From assembly GCA_017979445.1 (NCBI GenBank), contig CM030716.1, positions 16,263,443 to 16,327,442 of the forward strand: a stretch of 64,000 nucleotides of DNA. The letters run 5' to 3'. The position numbers and the translations under genes were made by a program. The notes beneath the pieces were generated by a model. It saw only the letters and a program-made list of their open reading frames with translations, was not told where the DNA came from and did not search any database. The DNA comes from Akebia trifoliata. Its lineage: Eukaryota > Streptophyta > Magnoliopsida > Ranunculales > Lardizabalaceae. This document shows, in pieces, positions 45,746 to 55,967 of this stretch. Position 1 is the first letter of the stretch. Each line of letters starts with the position of its first letter.

Positions 45746-46458
45746 CATCAGCACGGAGCTGGCATCGACACGGAGTCGGTAAAATTAAAAATGATTTCAT
45801 CAGCACGGAGCTGGCATCGACACGGAGTCGGTAAAATTTAAAAGCGATTTCATCAGCACGGAGCTGGCATCGACACGGAGTCGGTAAAATTAAAATGATT
45901 ACATCAGCACGGAGCTGGCATCGACACGGAGTCGGTAAAATTAAAAAGATTTCATCAGCACGGAGCTGGCATCGACACGGAGTCGGTAAAATTTAAAAAC
46001 GATTTCATCAGCACGGAGCTGGCATCGACACGGAGTCGGTAAAATTTAAAACGATTTCATCAGCACGGAGCTGGCATCGACACGGAGTCGGTAAAATTAA
46101 AAATGATTTCATCAGCACGGAGCTGGCATCGACACGGAGTCGGTAAACTTAAAAATGATTACATCAGCACGGAGCTGGCATCGACACGGAGTCGGTAAAA
46201 TTAAAAAGATTTCATCAGCACGGAGCTGGCATCGACACGGAGTCGGTAAAATTTAAAAATGATTTCATCAGCACGGAGCTGGCATCGACACGGAGTCGGT
46301 AAATTTTTTTTTTTTTTTAAATGATTACATCGACACGGAGTCGGTAAAATTTTAAAAACAATTTCATCAGCACGGAGCTGGCATCAACACGGAGTCGGTA
46401 AAATTTAAAAATGATTACATCAGTACGGAGTTGGCATCGACACGGAGTCGGTAAGACA
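45746..46458 (-). repeat. Minisatellite of ACGGA-loop hairpins (B2)
   Basis: About 14 units of roughly 53 bp. Each has CAGC-ACGGA-GCTG, a GCAT spacer, CGAC-ACGGA-GTCG and an A/T-rich tail GTAAAATTTAAAAA. Units are more uniform than in B1, which points to recent homogenisation. One unit (46320-46345) has lost its first hairpin next to a T run. The array lies between ORF1 and gag in sense orientation. Confidence 0.92.
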
Positions 46459-46699
46459 TTTTAAAAAAGAAGATTACATTTTGAATTTTGTACACCAACC
46501 CATTAAACAATTCATTTATGCCAAATAAACTGAAAGAAATTTCATTGAACGATTGAAAATTATTTGACAAATAGGATTTTCATTGAATAACAACTTTCAA
46601 TAACTTTGACTTAAACTTTTTTACATGGACGCTTGGATTTGTTTTGATCGTCATCAGGATTGCTGGGACAATTAGGCTTGCTTCTTTTGGTTCTAACGA
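46459..46699. other. Spacer between minisatellite and ORF1
   Basis: AT-rich noncoding stretch. Nothing is recognised. Confidence 0.4.
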
Positions 46700-47798
46700 C
46701 TAGCTCTTGAACTCTGCTGGTCCATCTGGATACCCTAAGGTGCGCTTGTTCCAAGCCTTCTCAATGAGATGCACTAACTTTTCAGTCAATGGTTCGGGAG
46801 AAAAGAATTGTTTGTGTTGAGGTAGCGAAAACTCTATAGGTACTCCATACTGTTCTGGGATCAAAGCAGGTTGGTAAAAAGATGTCTCATCCAGTCCGAT
46901 CAAACGGACATAATAGGATCCTTTGGTACCTAAAACAGGGTAGTCCGTCATCCACCAAGGGCATCTCAAACCAATATGACGTGCAAGACGAGAATCCAAC
47001 CATTTGCCCCAAGCCTTGACTGAGTTGTGACGCACTAACATGTTTCTCCTGGAAAAGTGCTCTGGCCTATACTCGAGGGTTGAAGGAATGTCCACAATTT
47101 TGAGACGGTCGCAGAGCCACATATAAAGTAGGTGAGGGCTTCCTTTGAAATCCCTTCCCTCACCATTTTTTATGGCATCCAAACCTGAGAAGGTTTCAGC
47201 TAGAATAAGAGGTACGGGATTGGCTTTTCTAGAGAGCTGGGAAGCTATGTCTATGAAAGACTCAGGAACAGTTTGGACCCTCACTTTTGGAGGTCAGTAT
47301 GTATTGGGCTAGGATCCCTAAACACAATCGATAGTCTCTAGTGGCTCTCCAAGCTTCTGGTTTTACATTGATGGGATGACTACGAGAGTGGTATGGACTC
47401 AATAAGGGTACTAAATCCAATCTCCCGTTACGGACTAAGGCCTTGGCTTCTTCCTTTGAAATGTTTAGGCCTGTGGCGAGGTCACCAGAATATCCTGTCT
47501 TCAATGAAGGCCTGACTAGAGGACCTGAAGTAGATATCCCCATGATGCCACAATAGTCTTCATGGGTAGGACACAAGTGCATATGCCCAATGTGGAAGAT
47601 GTGAAGATAAGGGTTCCAACGCTTAGCTATAGCGCGCAAAAGATTCCAATTTATCTCAAACTCGTGAAAGTACAGGGCGCATCTCAACATGAATTTTGCA
47701 AAGTTGAATTTCTCTACGGTGTGCATCCCCGTGATGGTTGTTTTGACCAATTGATCGATTGAGTTATTGCCTGCAGCCAGCATCCTGAGTTGACACAA
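46700..47798 (-). pseudogene. ORF1: plant-mobile-domain / DUF7745-like protein, frameshifted
   Basis: Two overlapping minus-strand frames, 47262-47798 and 46700-47284, together cover a protein of about 360 residues upstream of gag, as ORF1 does in Ogre elements. Motifs such as RWNPYLHIFHIGHMHLCPTH, DYCGIMGIS, ANPVPLILAETFSGLDA and SPHLLYMWLCDRL resemble the DUF7745 / plant-mobile-domain-like proteins common in plant genomes. The function in the element is unknown. A single frameshift near 47270 separates the halves. The family assignment is from memory of motif style, not from a search. Confidence 0.7.
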
Positions 47799-48105
47799 GA
47801 GAATAGTTCAGTACATTTCCAAGGTCAATGTAAAGTTACTTTTCTTATGGAAAACACTTTCTTGAAAACACTTTTCTTTTTTGAAAATTTGATTTTCATT
47901 TTGATTTAAATGGCCCGGCCTATCATGATCATTGGATCGAGATGGACTGGGTCATTATTGAATTTTTGCAAGAAATGGATTCTTTATTGGGTCGGTGTAC
48001 CCATTTTAATTTTTGAAAACAAAATTTTGACCTTGAGGACAATCATACACTTTGATCTCATTATTCACATCATTCACATACATCAATCATCAGGTTTCAT
48101 TTCAA
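47799..48105. other. B2 leader between ORF1 and shared module
   Basis: AT-rich, noncoding. No motif is seen. Confidence 0.4.
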
Positions 48106-48915
48106 CAACCCGGGAACACCCGCGATAAGTTCGAGTCGTGACTTACAGGGAAGGTTTCTAGACTCTAAGCTTACTACTGCAATGCATTTTTATCTGGCCA
48201 CTCTTGCCCAAGCACACCTATATACCTCTCAAGCGTACTCAATCAGACGGTACGTGGTGACTTGGTTTGATATACCGTATAGGTGATAATCTAAAACTTC
48301 AATTCACTTCTCTGAAGCCAAAAACAGCCAGTTTGATCCCCAGTTGAGAGGTGGCGCACGATGCTGAGCAAAGGCCCACTTAAGTACCTCTCGTCTAGAA
48401 TAGACGTAGTCTATCCCCCTCGTACAGTAGGGTACAGCGGGGCAGGATCTTGCTTAGGCACTGGTTTTGACCAAGAAGTGCAATTGATGTACTTGGATTA
48501 TCTTTTATATACCTACAGGTACGAGTCAGGAGTTGTAGCTTTCATAAATGGTTTTCGCATCCCGCGAGGGGACCGACCACGTACTAGTACTACGTTGGCA
48601 ATCGGGACATGTGACCGTGCGGCTTACAATAGGACAAAGGCTCAGGTCGTTCCAACGTGGGTGTATCAATATACCTTTCAGAATCACCTGATCAAACGGT
48701 ATTGATGCCCCAGTTTTATATACCTTACGGTACGTGATTGGAGTACGGTACGTGATTGGAGTTGTGGTTTTCATGAATGACATCGCATCTCCGAGGAGAC
48801 CGGGCCACGCACTAGTTCCACATTGGCTATTAGGGACATGCAAGCGTGCAATACAGTAAAGTAAACGTGCTAGTGGTGTGTGCAAATAGGATAGGGTGTG
48901 CCCGGGGCATTTTCC
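48106..48915 (-). repeat. Leader module shared by B2 and A2 (B2 copy)
   Basis: From AACCCGGGAACACCC to GTGCCCGGGGC this ~0.8 kb is clearly similar to 56537-57300 in A2. It is made of two to three degenerate internal repeats, each with TATACC, GGTACGTG or GGTACGAG, GTTGTRG.TTTCAT and GGGACATG. A perfect hairpin CGTCTA-GAA-TAGACG lies at about 48403-48417 in both copies. An antisense frame (48361-48705) and a sense frame (48526-48885) are partly conserved between copies but are broken differently, so coding is doubtful. Confidence 0.75.
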
Positions 48916-49942
48916 AGATGAGTGGGCCCGTTGGCCAGATCATAACTTTTTAGATAATTTGTCTATAAGGGTTGCACATTCATAGTTAAGAATCAACCAA
49001 TCAATTTTTTTTTTATCATTTTTTTGCAATTTTACGAATGAACTAATCATAAAAGGACTTCTCTTTTTTTATTATAGTCCAACCGATGATCACTTTGAAT
49101 TTTCATTTTGATCAATCAAAAAGTGGCGAGCGGTACGCCCTGAGTTTGAAAAAGATGATCCGTTTGATCTTTTGAAGATTTAAAACTTAAAATAAAAATA
49201 AGTTCCAAAAGGAAAGTTTCCAAGACTGATGTAAGAAACAAGTTGAGCAAAAATTTTTTTTTTTTTTAAATTTAATTAATTTTTTTTTAATTAAATTTTT
49301 TTTTTAATAAAATTTTTTTGTGCTCATTTTGAGGCACATTGCCTCTGGTTTTTGGCTTGGGCAAAATTTTTTTCCTTTTTTATGCTCTTTTTTCCTACTC
49401 ATTTTGTATCGCGACGAGACGTCAAACGGAAATGATAGCGTAAACGATAGTAAATGAGCTCAAAAATCGATTCTGACTTGTCAAAATGTTGCTGACTTTG
49501 TCACATTTGGTAGAAAATTTTGTTCTACCCCAAATCGATATGCACTAATAGCTAATCGGAGATCGGACGAGAAAGTTATGATCATTTTAAGTTCGACTGT
49601 CCATTCGGCCAAAAAAGAAGAAAAACAACTTTTTTTTTATTTTTTTATTTTTTTATACCCATTTTGAGGCACATTGCCTCTGGTTTTTGGCTTGGGCCAA
49701 AAAATAATTTTTTTTTTCATTTGTTTGATGATATGCATGCTTAAAAGGACATAATCGGAGAAATAAAGTGAAAATCGATTTTTTTTTTTTTTTTTTTCAA
49801 GTGAGTAAATAATAAAGGAAACCTACCTAAACAATAAATACAACAAACACAACAAGTATTGTTAGCTTGCAAAATAAAAAAATTTGAAACCTTTTTTTTT
49901 TTTTCCAAAATAACCGAGTTGACACGAGGGTAGAGCCTTTAC
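48916..49942 (-). other. B2 leader next to the PBS
   Basis: Noncoding and rich in A and T runs. A 40-bp direct repeat (about 49325-49364 and 49662-49701) contains the hairpin GAGGC-ACATT-GCCTC followed by TGGTTTTTGGCTTGGGC. No ORF of note. Confidence 0.55.
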
Positions 49943-49960
49943 TCCCCAGTGGAGTCGCCA
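49943..49960 (-). other. Primer binding site of B2
   Basis: Minus-strand TGGCGACTCCACTGGGGA lies three bases after the LTR end at 49964, as in B1 apart from one extra base. Confidence 0.82.
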
Positions 49961-50157
49961 AGCTGTAGACACGGGATTTCTCCATTACGATGACCACATC
50001 TACAATGGTTTGGAGTCGCCACCATTCATTTTTGTAAGTGGGTGTGAATGGTCACCCGATGTGCATTTTTTTTAGAAAATGTGACATTTTTGGTATTTGG
50101 TGACTCTCGATGGATAAAGATGAATCAACCCTTGAGATTCGGGTAAGCGGCTCGGTT

Positions 50158-50192
50158 GGAGAAAAGGGAAGGTGTTAGGCACCCTTTTCTCC
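50158..50192 (-). other. Conserved LTR stem-loop (B2 5' LTR)
   Basis: GGAGAAAAGGG, loop AAGGTGTTAGGCA, CCCTTTTCTCC. Perfect 11-bp stem. Confidence 0.7.
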
Positions 50193-50690
50193 CCACTAGA
50201 TAGTGGTAACCTCAACTCAACTCGATCATTTTGATTAAAAAAAATACGAAAAACGATGTGCCACGTGTTGTGAATTTGTACCCTAGATAGGGGTTCATTT
50301 TCGGCTTGATCATAGGGTCATTCCATTGATGGAAATGACCCTTATAGACCTTTAGCCTTGGGGTCCATTAATCCTAAAAAATAAAATGAAGGGGAGAGGG
50401 TGATAGAAAATGGAGGAGGAGAGGGTGTAGAAGAGAGAGAGGGGGGGGGGGATTGCCTTGAACCCACCTTTTATCTTCTTTCTTCTTTTCTTTTTCTTGA
50501 GTCCTTAGTATTTTATGAAAATACAATTCTTGTATGGTTGAAGGAGTAGAGAAGAGATGATGAGTGGAGTATAATATTTTTTTTTTTGTATATGAGACTT
50601 GAGGAGGATTGGTGATGGTTGTTAGTAGTGAGAGTTGGAGATAATTTTATAGTGAAAGTTGGGGGGCCATTTTTGGGAAGAGGAGGAGGG

Positions 50691-50698
50691 TATTTATA
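50691..50698 (-). promoter_or_regulatory. TATA box of B2 5' LTR
   Basis: Minus-strand TATAAATA in CATCTATAAATACCC, the likely promoter of B2 RNA. Confidence 0.65.
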
Positions 50699-51970
50699 GA
50701 TGTTGAGGAATTATTTTAGGGATATAATGGGGTGAAGTGAAGAAGAAGGATAGAATGATTATGGGTTTGAGAGAGAAGTGGGTGTAATTTAGAGGAGATT
50801 GGAGGGTATTTATGGAAGGGGGGTTAAATGGGTGAGTTTTGACCCAAATGGTTTGGATCCTACCCAACTCATTTGGGTGGAGTGTTTGGTGAGGTGAGTT
50901 TAAGATGGTGGTTGTGATTAAATGGTATTTGATTTAAGAGAATGGAGGATTTAAAGAGGTGGTTGATGATATTTTGGGAGGGTGAGGGAGATGATGCCAT
51001 GTGTTAAAGTGGGTGGAAATGAAGGGTTGTGATAGGTTGATGGGAGAGGTTGAGTGTTTGACTTGAGAGGATGGTGTAGGTTTAGGTTGTAGATGTGGGT
51101 TTTGTAGGGAATGATGAGGGTAGATTAAGGGAGGTATAGGTTAGGGGTGTGGGTAGATGTGTTTGATTTGAGAGAAAAAGTGATGGGTTGATGTGTGGGT
51201 AGATGGGATTTAAAGCAAATTAATGGGATAGGTAGTTGGGTGAGGGAGGTGAGATGGGGTGATGACATGTGTCATATTTGATTATCAAGATGGTGATTGG
51301 TTGATGTGGGTAGTGGTTGATGGGTTAGGGTTGTGGGTTGGATATGAATTGGATATGGATTTGGGCTTAGAGGCTTTGGAGTGTTTTGGGCTTGGGTTAT
51401 GAAATGATTTTGGATTTTAGGAATTGGTTGGGGGTTATTTTAGAATGGATTTTTAGGGTATAGGTTGGTTTTAGATTTTGGTTGATGTGGATTGATTTTA
51501 GGTTAGGGGGGTGAGAAAAATGGATTTTGAAGAATTAAGGATTTATGGGCCTTAGGTGGGTTTAGATTTTTTTTGGATTCGGAGATGGAGCGATGGAAGG
51601 TATAGGAGGTGGTAGGCGTCCCAAGTTTTGTTTTTTAATTTTATTTATTTTTTTGAAATTTTTGAAATCATTGGTTTGATCGAGATGCCACGTGTTGGCA
51701 AATCGGGCTTTTTAGGCCCGTTGGTGAACTTTATCGAAAATTTGACGTTTTTTATTTTGGAAGCGGAGCGGTGAATATTGGGAAAGCGTAAGGTAGGCCG
51801 AGTCCTTTTGGTAGCCTCCTAAACCATTGAGAGGTCTTAGGGGCCTCGATTTGGTCAAAATGTCACTTTTCAATGACTTGGGCCCTTAAGGCCCGTTGGC
51901 CCATTTATTTGGAAAATCTGTATTTTTGGGCCTTTTCGAGTAGTGGCCCGTTCAAATTGGGGTGTCTACA

Positions 51971-52430
51971 CATTCTATGATTCAAAAAGTTGGAGTCTCG
52001 TTTCTCGGACTCGAACTTAGGTTTATAGGCACTTCAAAAAGCCTATTCATTCTATGATTCAAAAAGTTGGAGTCTCGTTTCTCAGACTCGAACTTAAGTT
52101 TGTAGGCACTTCAAAAAGCCAATTCATTCTATGATTTAAAAAGTTGGAGTCTCGTTTCTCGGACTCGAACTTAAGTTTGTAGGCACTTCAAAAAGCCTAT
52201 TCATTCTATGATTTAAAAAGTTGGAGTCTCGTTTCTCGGACTCGAACTTAAGTTTGTAGGCACTTCAAAAAGCCTATTCATTCTATGATTCAAAAAGTTG
52301 GAGTCTCGTTTCTCGGACTCAAACTTAGGTTTGTAGGCACTTAAAAAAGCCTATTCATTCTATGATTCAAAAAGTTTGAGTCTCGTTTCTCGGACTCGAA
52401 CTTATTAAGCCACGTTTCTCGGGCTTAGAT
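51971..52430 (-). repeat. A2 minisatellite of GTTTCTCG hairpins (right half)
   Basis: About six units of 77-78 bp continue the array cut at 26872. Units carry GAGTC-TCGTTTCTCG-GACTC; the last has TAAGCC/GGCTTA (52406/52422) around ACGTTTCTCG. CATTC at 51971-51975 is the right target-site copy of B2. Confidence 0.88.
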
Positions 52431-53752
52431 TTATAGGAACTTAAACAATCCTATTAATCGAGCTTAAAGTTTGAAAGATCGGGCCTTTATTGGCTTATCA
52501 TGCATCTGGATTCATAATTATCATTGGACTTCATTGGACTTTTAAATAAGATTTTCCTTTTTATCATGTGATTAAGAACAAAAACTTCGAAATTAAATGA
52601 CTTTCAAAAAATGCCCCTAGTTTCAAGGTTGGCTTTAACTGGAACTTGACTACGAGATTGATGGAGTGGATTACACTTGAAAAACATAGACTCTGATGTA
52701 TGACAGACAGAAGAACTAACATTCCTTTAAATTTAAGACTCTTAAGGTTATCATATGTGCAATAAGGGATTGATCATTATTTTTAAGAAATGCTTGAGCT
52801 GGACTTAGAAAATCTTGATAAATATTAGAATAGAAGATCTTTTTCTTCAAAGTGGTTGATGATTTTACATCTTCCATTAGTGAACACTTGAACAAGTAAA
52901 CATACTTTTGAAGATCCTACAATGTTCAAGATGACCTCTGATTTTTTTCGAATTCAATATTGTCTTCGTTGGGTGTGAGCACTTGGCTGAAAAATGAATA
53001 TTGTGGCTTGAATGGTTCTACATTTTCTACTTTCTGCACAAGCTTCCTTCTGAATTTTTCTTCTTGATGGGATTTTTCCTCCCATTTGATGATGCCTTAA
53101 TTTTTACCTAGATCGCCTCTTCAGGTTTTCGATCTAGCGGGCTTTATTTTTCTTTTTTTGATGATGCCTTGATTTTTGCCTAGGTCACATTTTCAGGTTT
53201 TCAACTTAGCGGGCTTCTCTTTTTTTCTTGATGATCTTGTATAACCAACTCGACAACTTCTCAGTTCCCTACACCTTAACCGAGTCAATTAACTTTCAGG
53301 AGGACTTAATAGGTGGGCTTAGGATATGGTTTAGAAAGAGAAGATATAAGGCTCAACTTCCCAAAATGCCCCTAGTTTGATATTCTCTCTTTTCTGTCAA
53401 TTATTTTTATTTTTTCTAAATGCCCCTAGTTTGGCATTCTTTTTTTTTCTACCAATTTTTTTTAATGCCCTTATTTTGGCATTTTTTTTTTTCTTTTGAA
53501 TATTTCAATAGGGGATTTTCCTTTTGGATGACACTTTTCTTAAGAGAATACACATTTTTTTTTCGTGACCGGGCCTGAAGTAACTTCTCAGGTTGCCTAC
53601 GTACCCCAAATATTTTTATTTTTTTTCTTTTGGGATCAGGTCAAAACATAGTTCATACAAAGATTCCCTCTCAAGATTGGTCGGTATGGTTTAGAAAGAA
53701 GAGGCTATTGCTTTTATTTTTCTTTTAAAAGGCTGTGAGGGGTTAAAGAAGG
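52431..53752 (-). other. A2 3' noncoding region
   Basis: No coding frame. Hairpins with TCAGGTTTTC loops lie at 53108-53137 (CTAGATCG/CGATCTAG) and 53180-53209 (CTAGGT/ACTTAG). The part 53566-53752 aligns with 20160-20350 of A1. Confidence 0.6.
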
Positions 53753-54320
53753 TTATTTTTTTTTGGTAAGAGAGGATAATTGTTCGACCAAAGAAGGCCT
53801 CCTTTGATGAATACTGCTTGACTTGGTCAAAGTTTCAGGAATTCGATATTTGGATTGCACTGTCGAGTAAGGTTTTCTTTTGAAGAATGAATATTCTTTA
53901 GTCTTCTTTTGTGAAATCAAGTATGATCGAGTTTTCTGATTATTCAACTCTTCTAGAACTTCAAGAAAATCTTTTATTCTTTTGTGAAAGAGAACTCCCC
54001 TCTTTTGAGTGAGAAACATGGTAGATCCACTTGTAAGTCTTAGCGTTTTTGTTGATGCTTTCAGCAATATCATTTTTGATCAATAATCTTTGACTTTGAA
54101 ATCACTCTTGAATTTATGTCTTGATCTATATTTTTATGCGATCCATCCATATATCCTTATAAGACCATGCAAGAAACATTATTGAATTTCTTAAGTAAGT
54201 TTACGATTCTTTCATGTTCTTCTGAGGATAATGTATCACCAATTTGCACTTCTTGAGTGTACTCTTTAATTCTAATATTTATCAAATTTGATTAGTGAGC
54301 TTTAAGTCATTTCTCATTTT
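53753..54320 (-). pseudogene. pol: Remnants of pol in A2
   Basis: The open frame 53753-54073 has no clear domain of its own. Its 3' part (53753-53870) aligns at DNA level with the integrase end of A1 (TTGGTCAA near 20415). At about 54130-54310 a stretch aligns with the RT entry of A1 (CATATCCTTATAAGACCATG near 23525). RT, RNase H and integrase core between them are missing, so a large internal deletion joined the ends of pol. Confidence 0.7.
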
Positions 54321-54570
54321 AGCTTTTATGTTCACATCATTATTGCACACAGGATAGTCAAAAACTTCTTTATTTATTGGAATTGAAAAGAACATATACT
54401 GACAAACCTTACTAAAACCCAAAATAAAGATGATTAACTGAATTCAAAGACTGACGCAATTAAAGCTAAAAAAAAACTAAGACGACATCATTATGAATGG
54501 AGGGACACAATTCTAGAGTCTATGCCACTTCGGTTATCTTCGATGGATGACTTGAACTTGCCTGCTTTTA
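54321..54570. other. A2 spacer between pol remnant and gag
   Basis: Noncoding. No protease motif is found here, so the protease is deleted as well. Confidence 0.4.
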
Positions 54571-55967
54571 CTATTTCTTCATATTCCTATCATATACGGG
54601 ACAACCCATTACTTCAATAATTTTTCTGTTCTTCAGTCCTGTCACTGCCTTAGGGTAGTTGTGCTCATTCTGGCATGGAGCAAATGTACTATTAAAACCC
54701 ATTGGGTGAATGAAGGAAACTGGGTCAATTGATTTAGGTTTGGATATGGATATTAGGTTCAGAGTTGAAGGGGGTTGATTTTGAAAAGTAGGCAAAGGGT
54801 TAGTCTTAACATTGGGAGTAGTAGGAGTGGGTATGGTGACTTTTCCTTGCTCAATAAGATCTTGGATAGCATGACGGAGAGTAATACACCTGTCAAGAAC
54901 ATGACCAGGCATCTGATGGAGTTCACAGAATTGCCCATTATCCATGTTTGGGGGAAGAGGATTAGGCAAAGACTTAGGTTGTAAAGGTGTTAGCAATCCC
55001 CTTTTCATCAATTTTTGATAAGCAACACTAAGGGACATTTCAAGATTGGCAAACTGTCTTCTAGGCTTAGCTTGTGAAGGCTGAGTAACTTGAGGAGATA
55101 GTGCGAAGGAGGTGTTGGCCACTTGTAAGGAATTGACATTAGGTTTGAAATGTTTGGGTTTTGACTCAGACGAGTTACCAAAAAGTCCCGAAGAGTAGGC
55201 ATCCTCAACTTGATTTCCAGCCTCAAGGAGGGATTGAAAAGTAGGAAGGTACTGAGGCATCAAGTACTTGGTATAATTTGGAGTGAGATTCCTGAGGATA
55301 ATCTTGACTTGTTCCTTCTCTTGAGGTCGGTCCCACAATTGAGCTGCTTTAGCTCTCCATCGAGCAATGAACTCGGTGAAAGTTTCCCCGGGTTTCTGTT
55401 TGGTAGTTTCTAGATCTCTTCTTGTGAGTTCAATATCCGTGTTGAATGAATATCGACCAATAAACTCTTTCATCAATTCATGCCATGTTCTTACCCGAGA
55501 CGAGTCCAATGACATTAACCAACGTAGGGCAGGACCTGTAAGGGTTCTTTGAAAAAGTTGAGCAATCTGTTCTTCACTCAGACCCTGAGATTGCATTATG
55601 CCGACATAGACTTTTAAGTGAGTCCTAGGGCATCCAATACCGTCAAACTTCTCCATATCTGGCATTGTGAACTTCTCCGACAGACGGACCGTGGGAAACA
55701 AGGTCATTGCCCCTAATCCAAGAGTAAGGTCATCGGGATCTTTAATATTCTTCAAAGTAGTTTCAACCTGAGTTATTCGATGAGCTAGGACAGGGTCAAC
55801 GTGTAACTGATCATCTTCTTGGTTTTCAACGAGGTCAAACACATCCTGAGGTTCTATAGCTTTATCTTTTCCTTTTTCAATTTTCAGGGATTCGATTTGT
55901 GTTTGGATAGAAGCAATAATCTGCGCTTGAAAAGATTCTAAATCTGACGGAGCGCAGCTTCATCCAT
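54571..55967 (-). CDS. gag: gag of A2
   Basis: The main frame 54571-55842 (423 residues) contains the gag core (FTMPDMEKFDGIGCPRTHLK about 59-78, WLMSLDSSRVRTWHELMKEF, FTEFIARWRAKAAQLWDRP), MSLSVAYQKLMKRGLLTPLQ and a zinc-knuckle-like CELHQMPGHVLDRC. The likely start is ATG 55967, with a single-base frameshift near 55943 and an open stretch linking to 55842. It is close to A1 gag (63399-64000), less so to B gags, and shorter, without the long Pro-rich tail. It is the only protein domain A2 retains. Confidence 0.87.

Larger units (their letters stand above)
26873..51970 (-). mobile_element. Ogre-like retrotransposon B2, nested in A2
   Basis: The most complete element here. In sense (minus) order: 5' LTR 49964-51970, PBS, long leader, ORF1 (46700-47798), hairpin minisatellite, gag, protease/G-patch, RT, RNase H, integrase, 3' noncoding region, polypurine tract and 3' LTR 26873-35087 (interrupted). 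Net length is about 18.9 kb, in the range known for Ogre. By eye its two LTRs show roughly ten differences in the first 370 aligned bases, so the insertion is not very recent. At least one nonsense codon and several frameshifts lie in pol, so it is probably inactive. Confidence 0.93.
49964..51970 (-). repeat. 5' LTR of B2 (family B)
   Basis: An intact 2.0 kb LTR, minus strand TGTAGACACCCCAATTTG...CCCGTGTCTACA. TATAAATA lies at 50691-50698 (minus), the stem-loop at 50158-50192, and a copy of the first ten PBS bases at 50012-50021. The sense strand is nearly G-free from about 51470 to 50720. It serves as the reference for the split LTR at 26873-35087. Confidence 0.93.

Noticed and set aside
45746..46458. 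Regular repeats with spacers resembling a CRISPR array
   Set aside because: Spacers are themselves near identical, no cas genes, and the context is a plant retrotransposon leader.
48361..48705. Plus-strand ORF (MLSKGPLKYLSSRID start), similar at 56771-57100
   Set aside because: Antisense to both elements and diverged by frameshift in the second half; similarity is explained by DNA homology of the leader module. Kept as a finding only at the module level.
53753..54073. 106-codon minus-strand ORF as a separate gene
   Set aside because: Its 3' part aligns with the integrase-end DNA of A1 and the rest has no domain; treated as a pol remnant.
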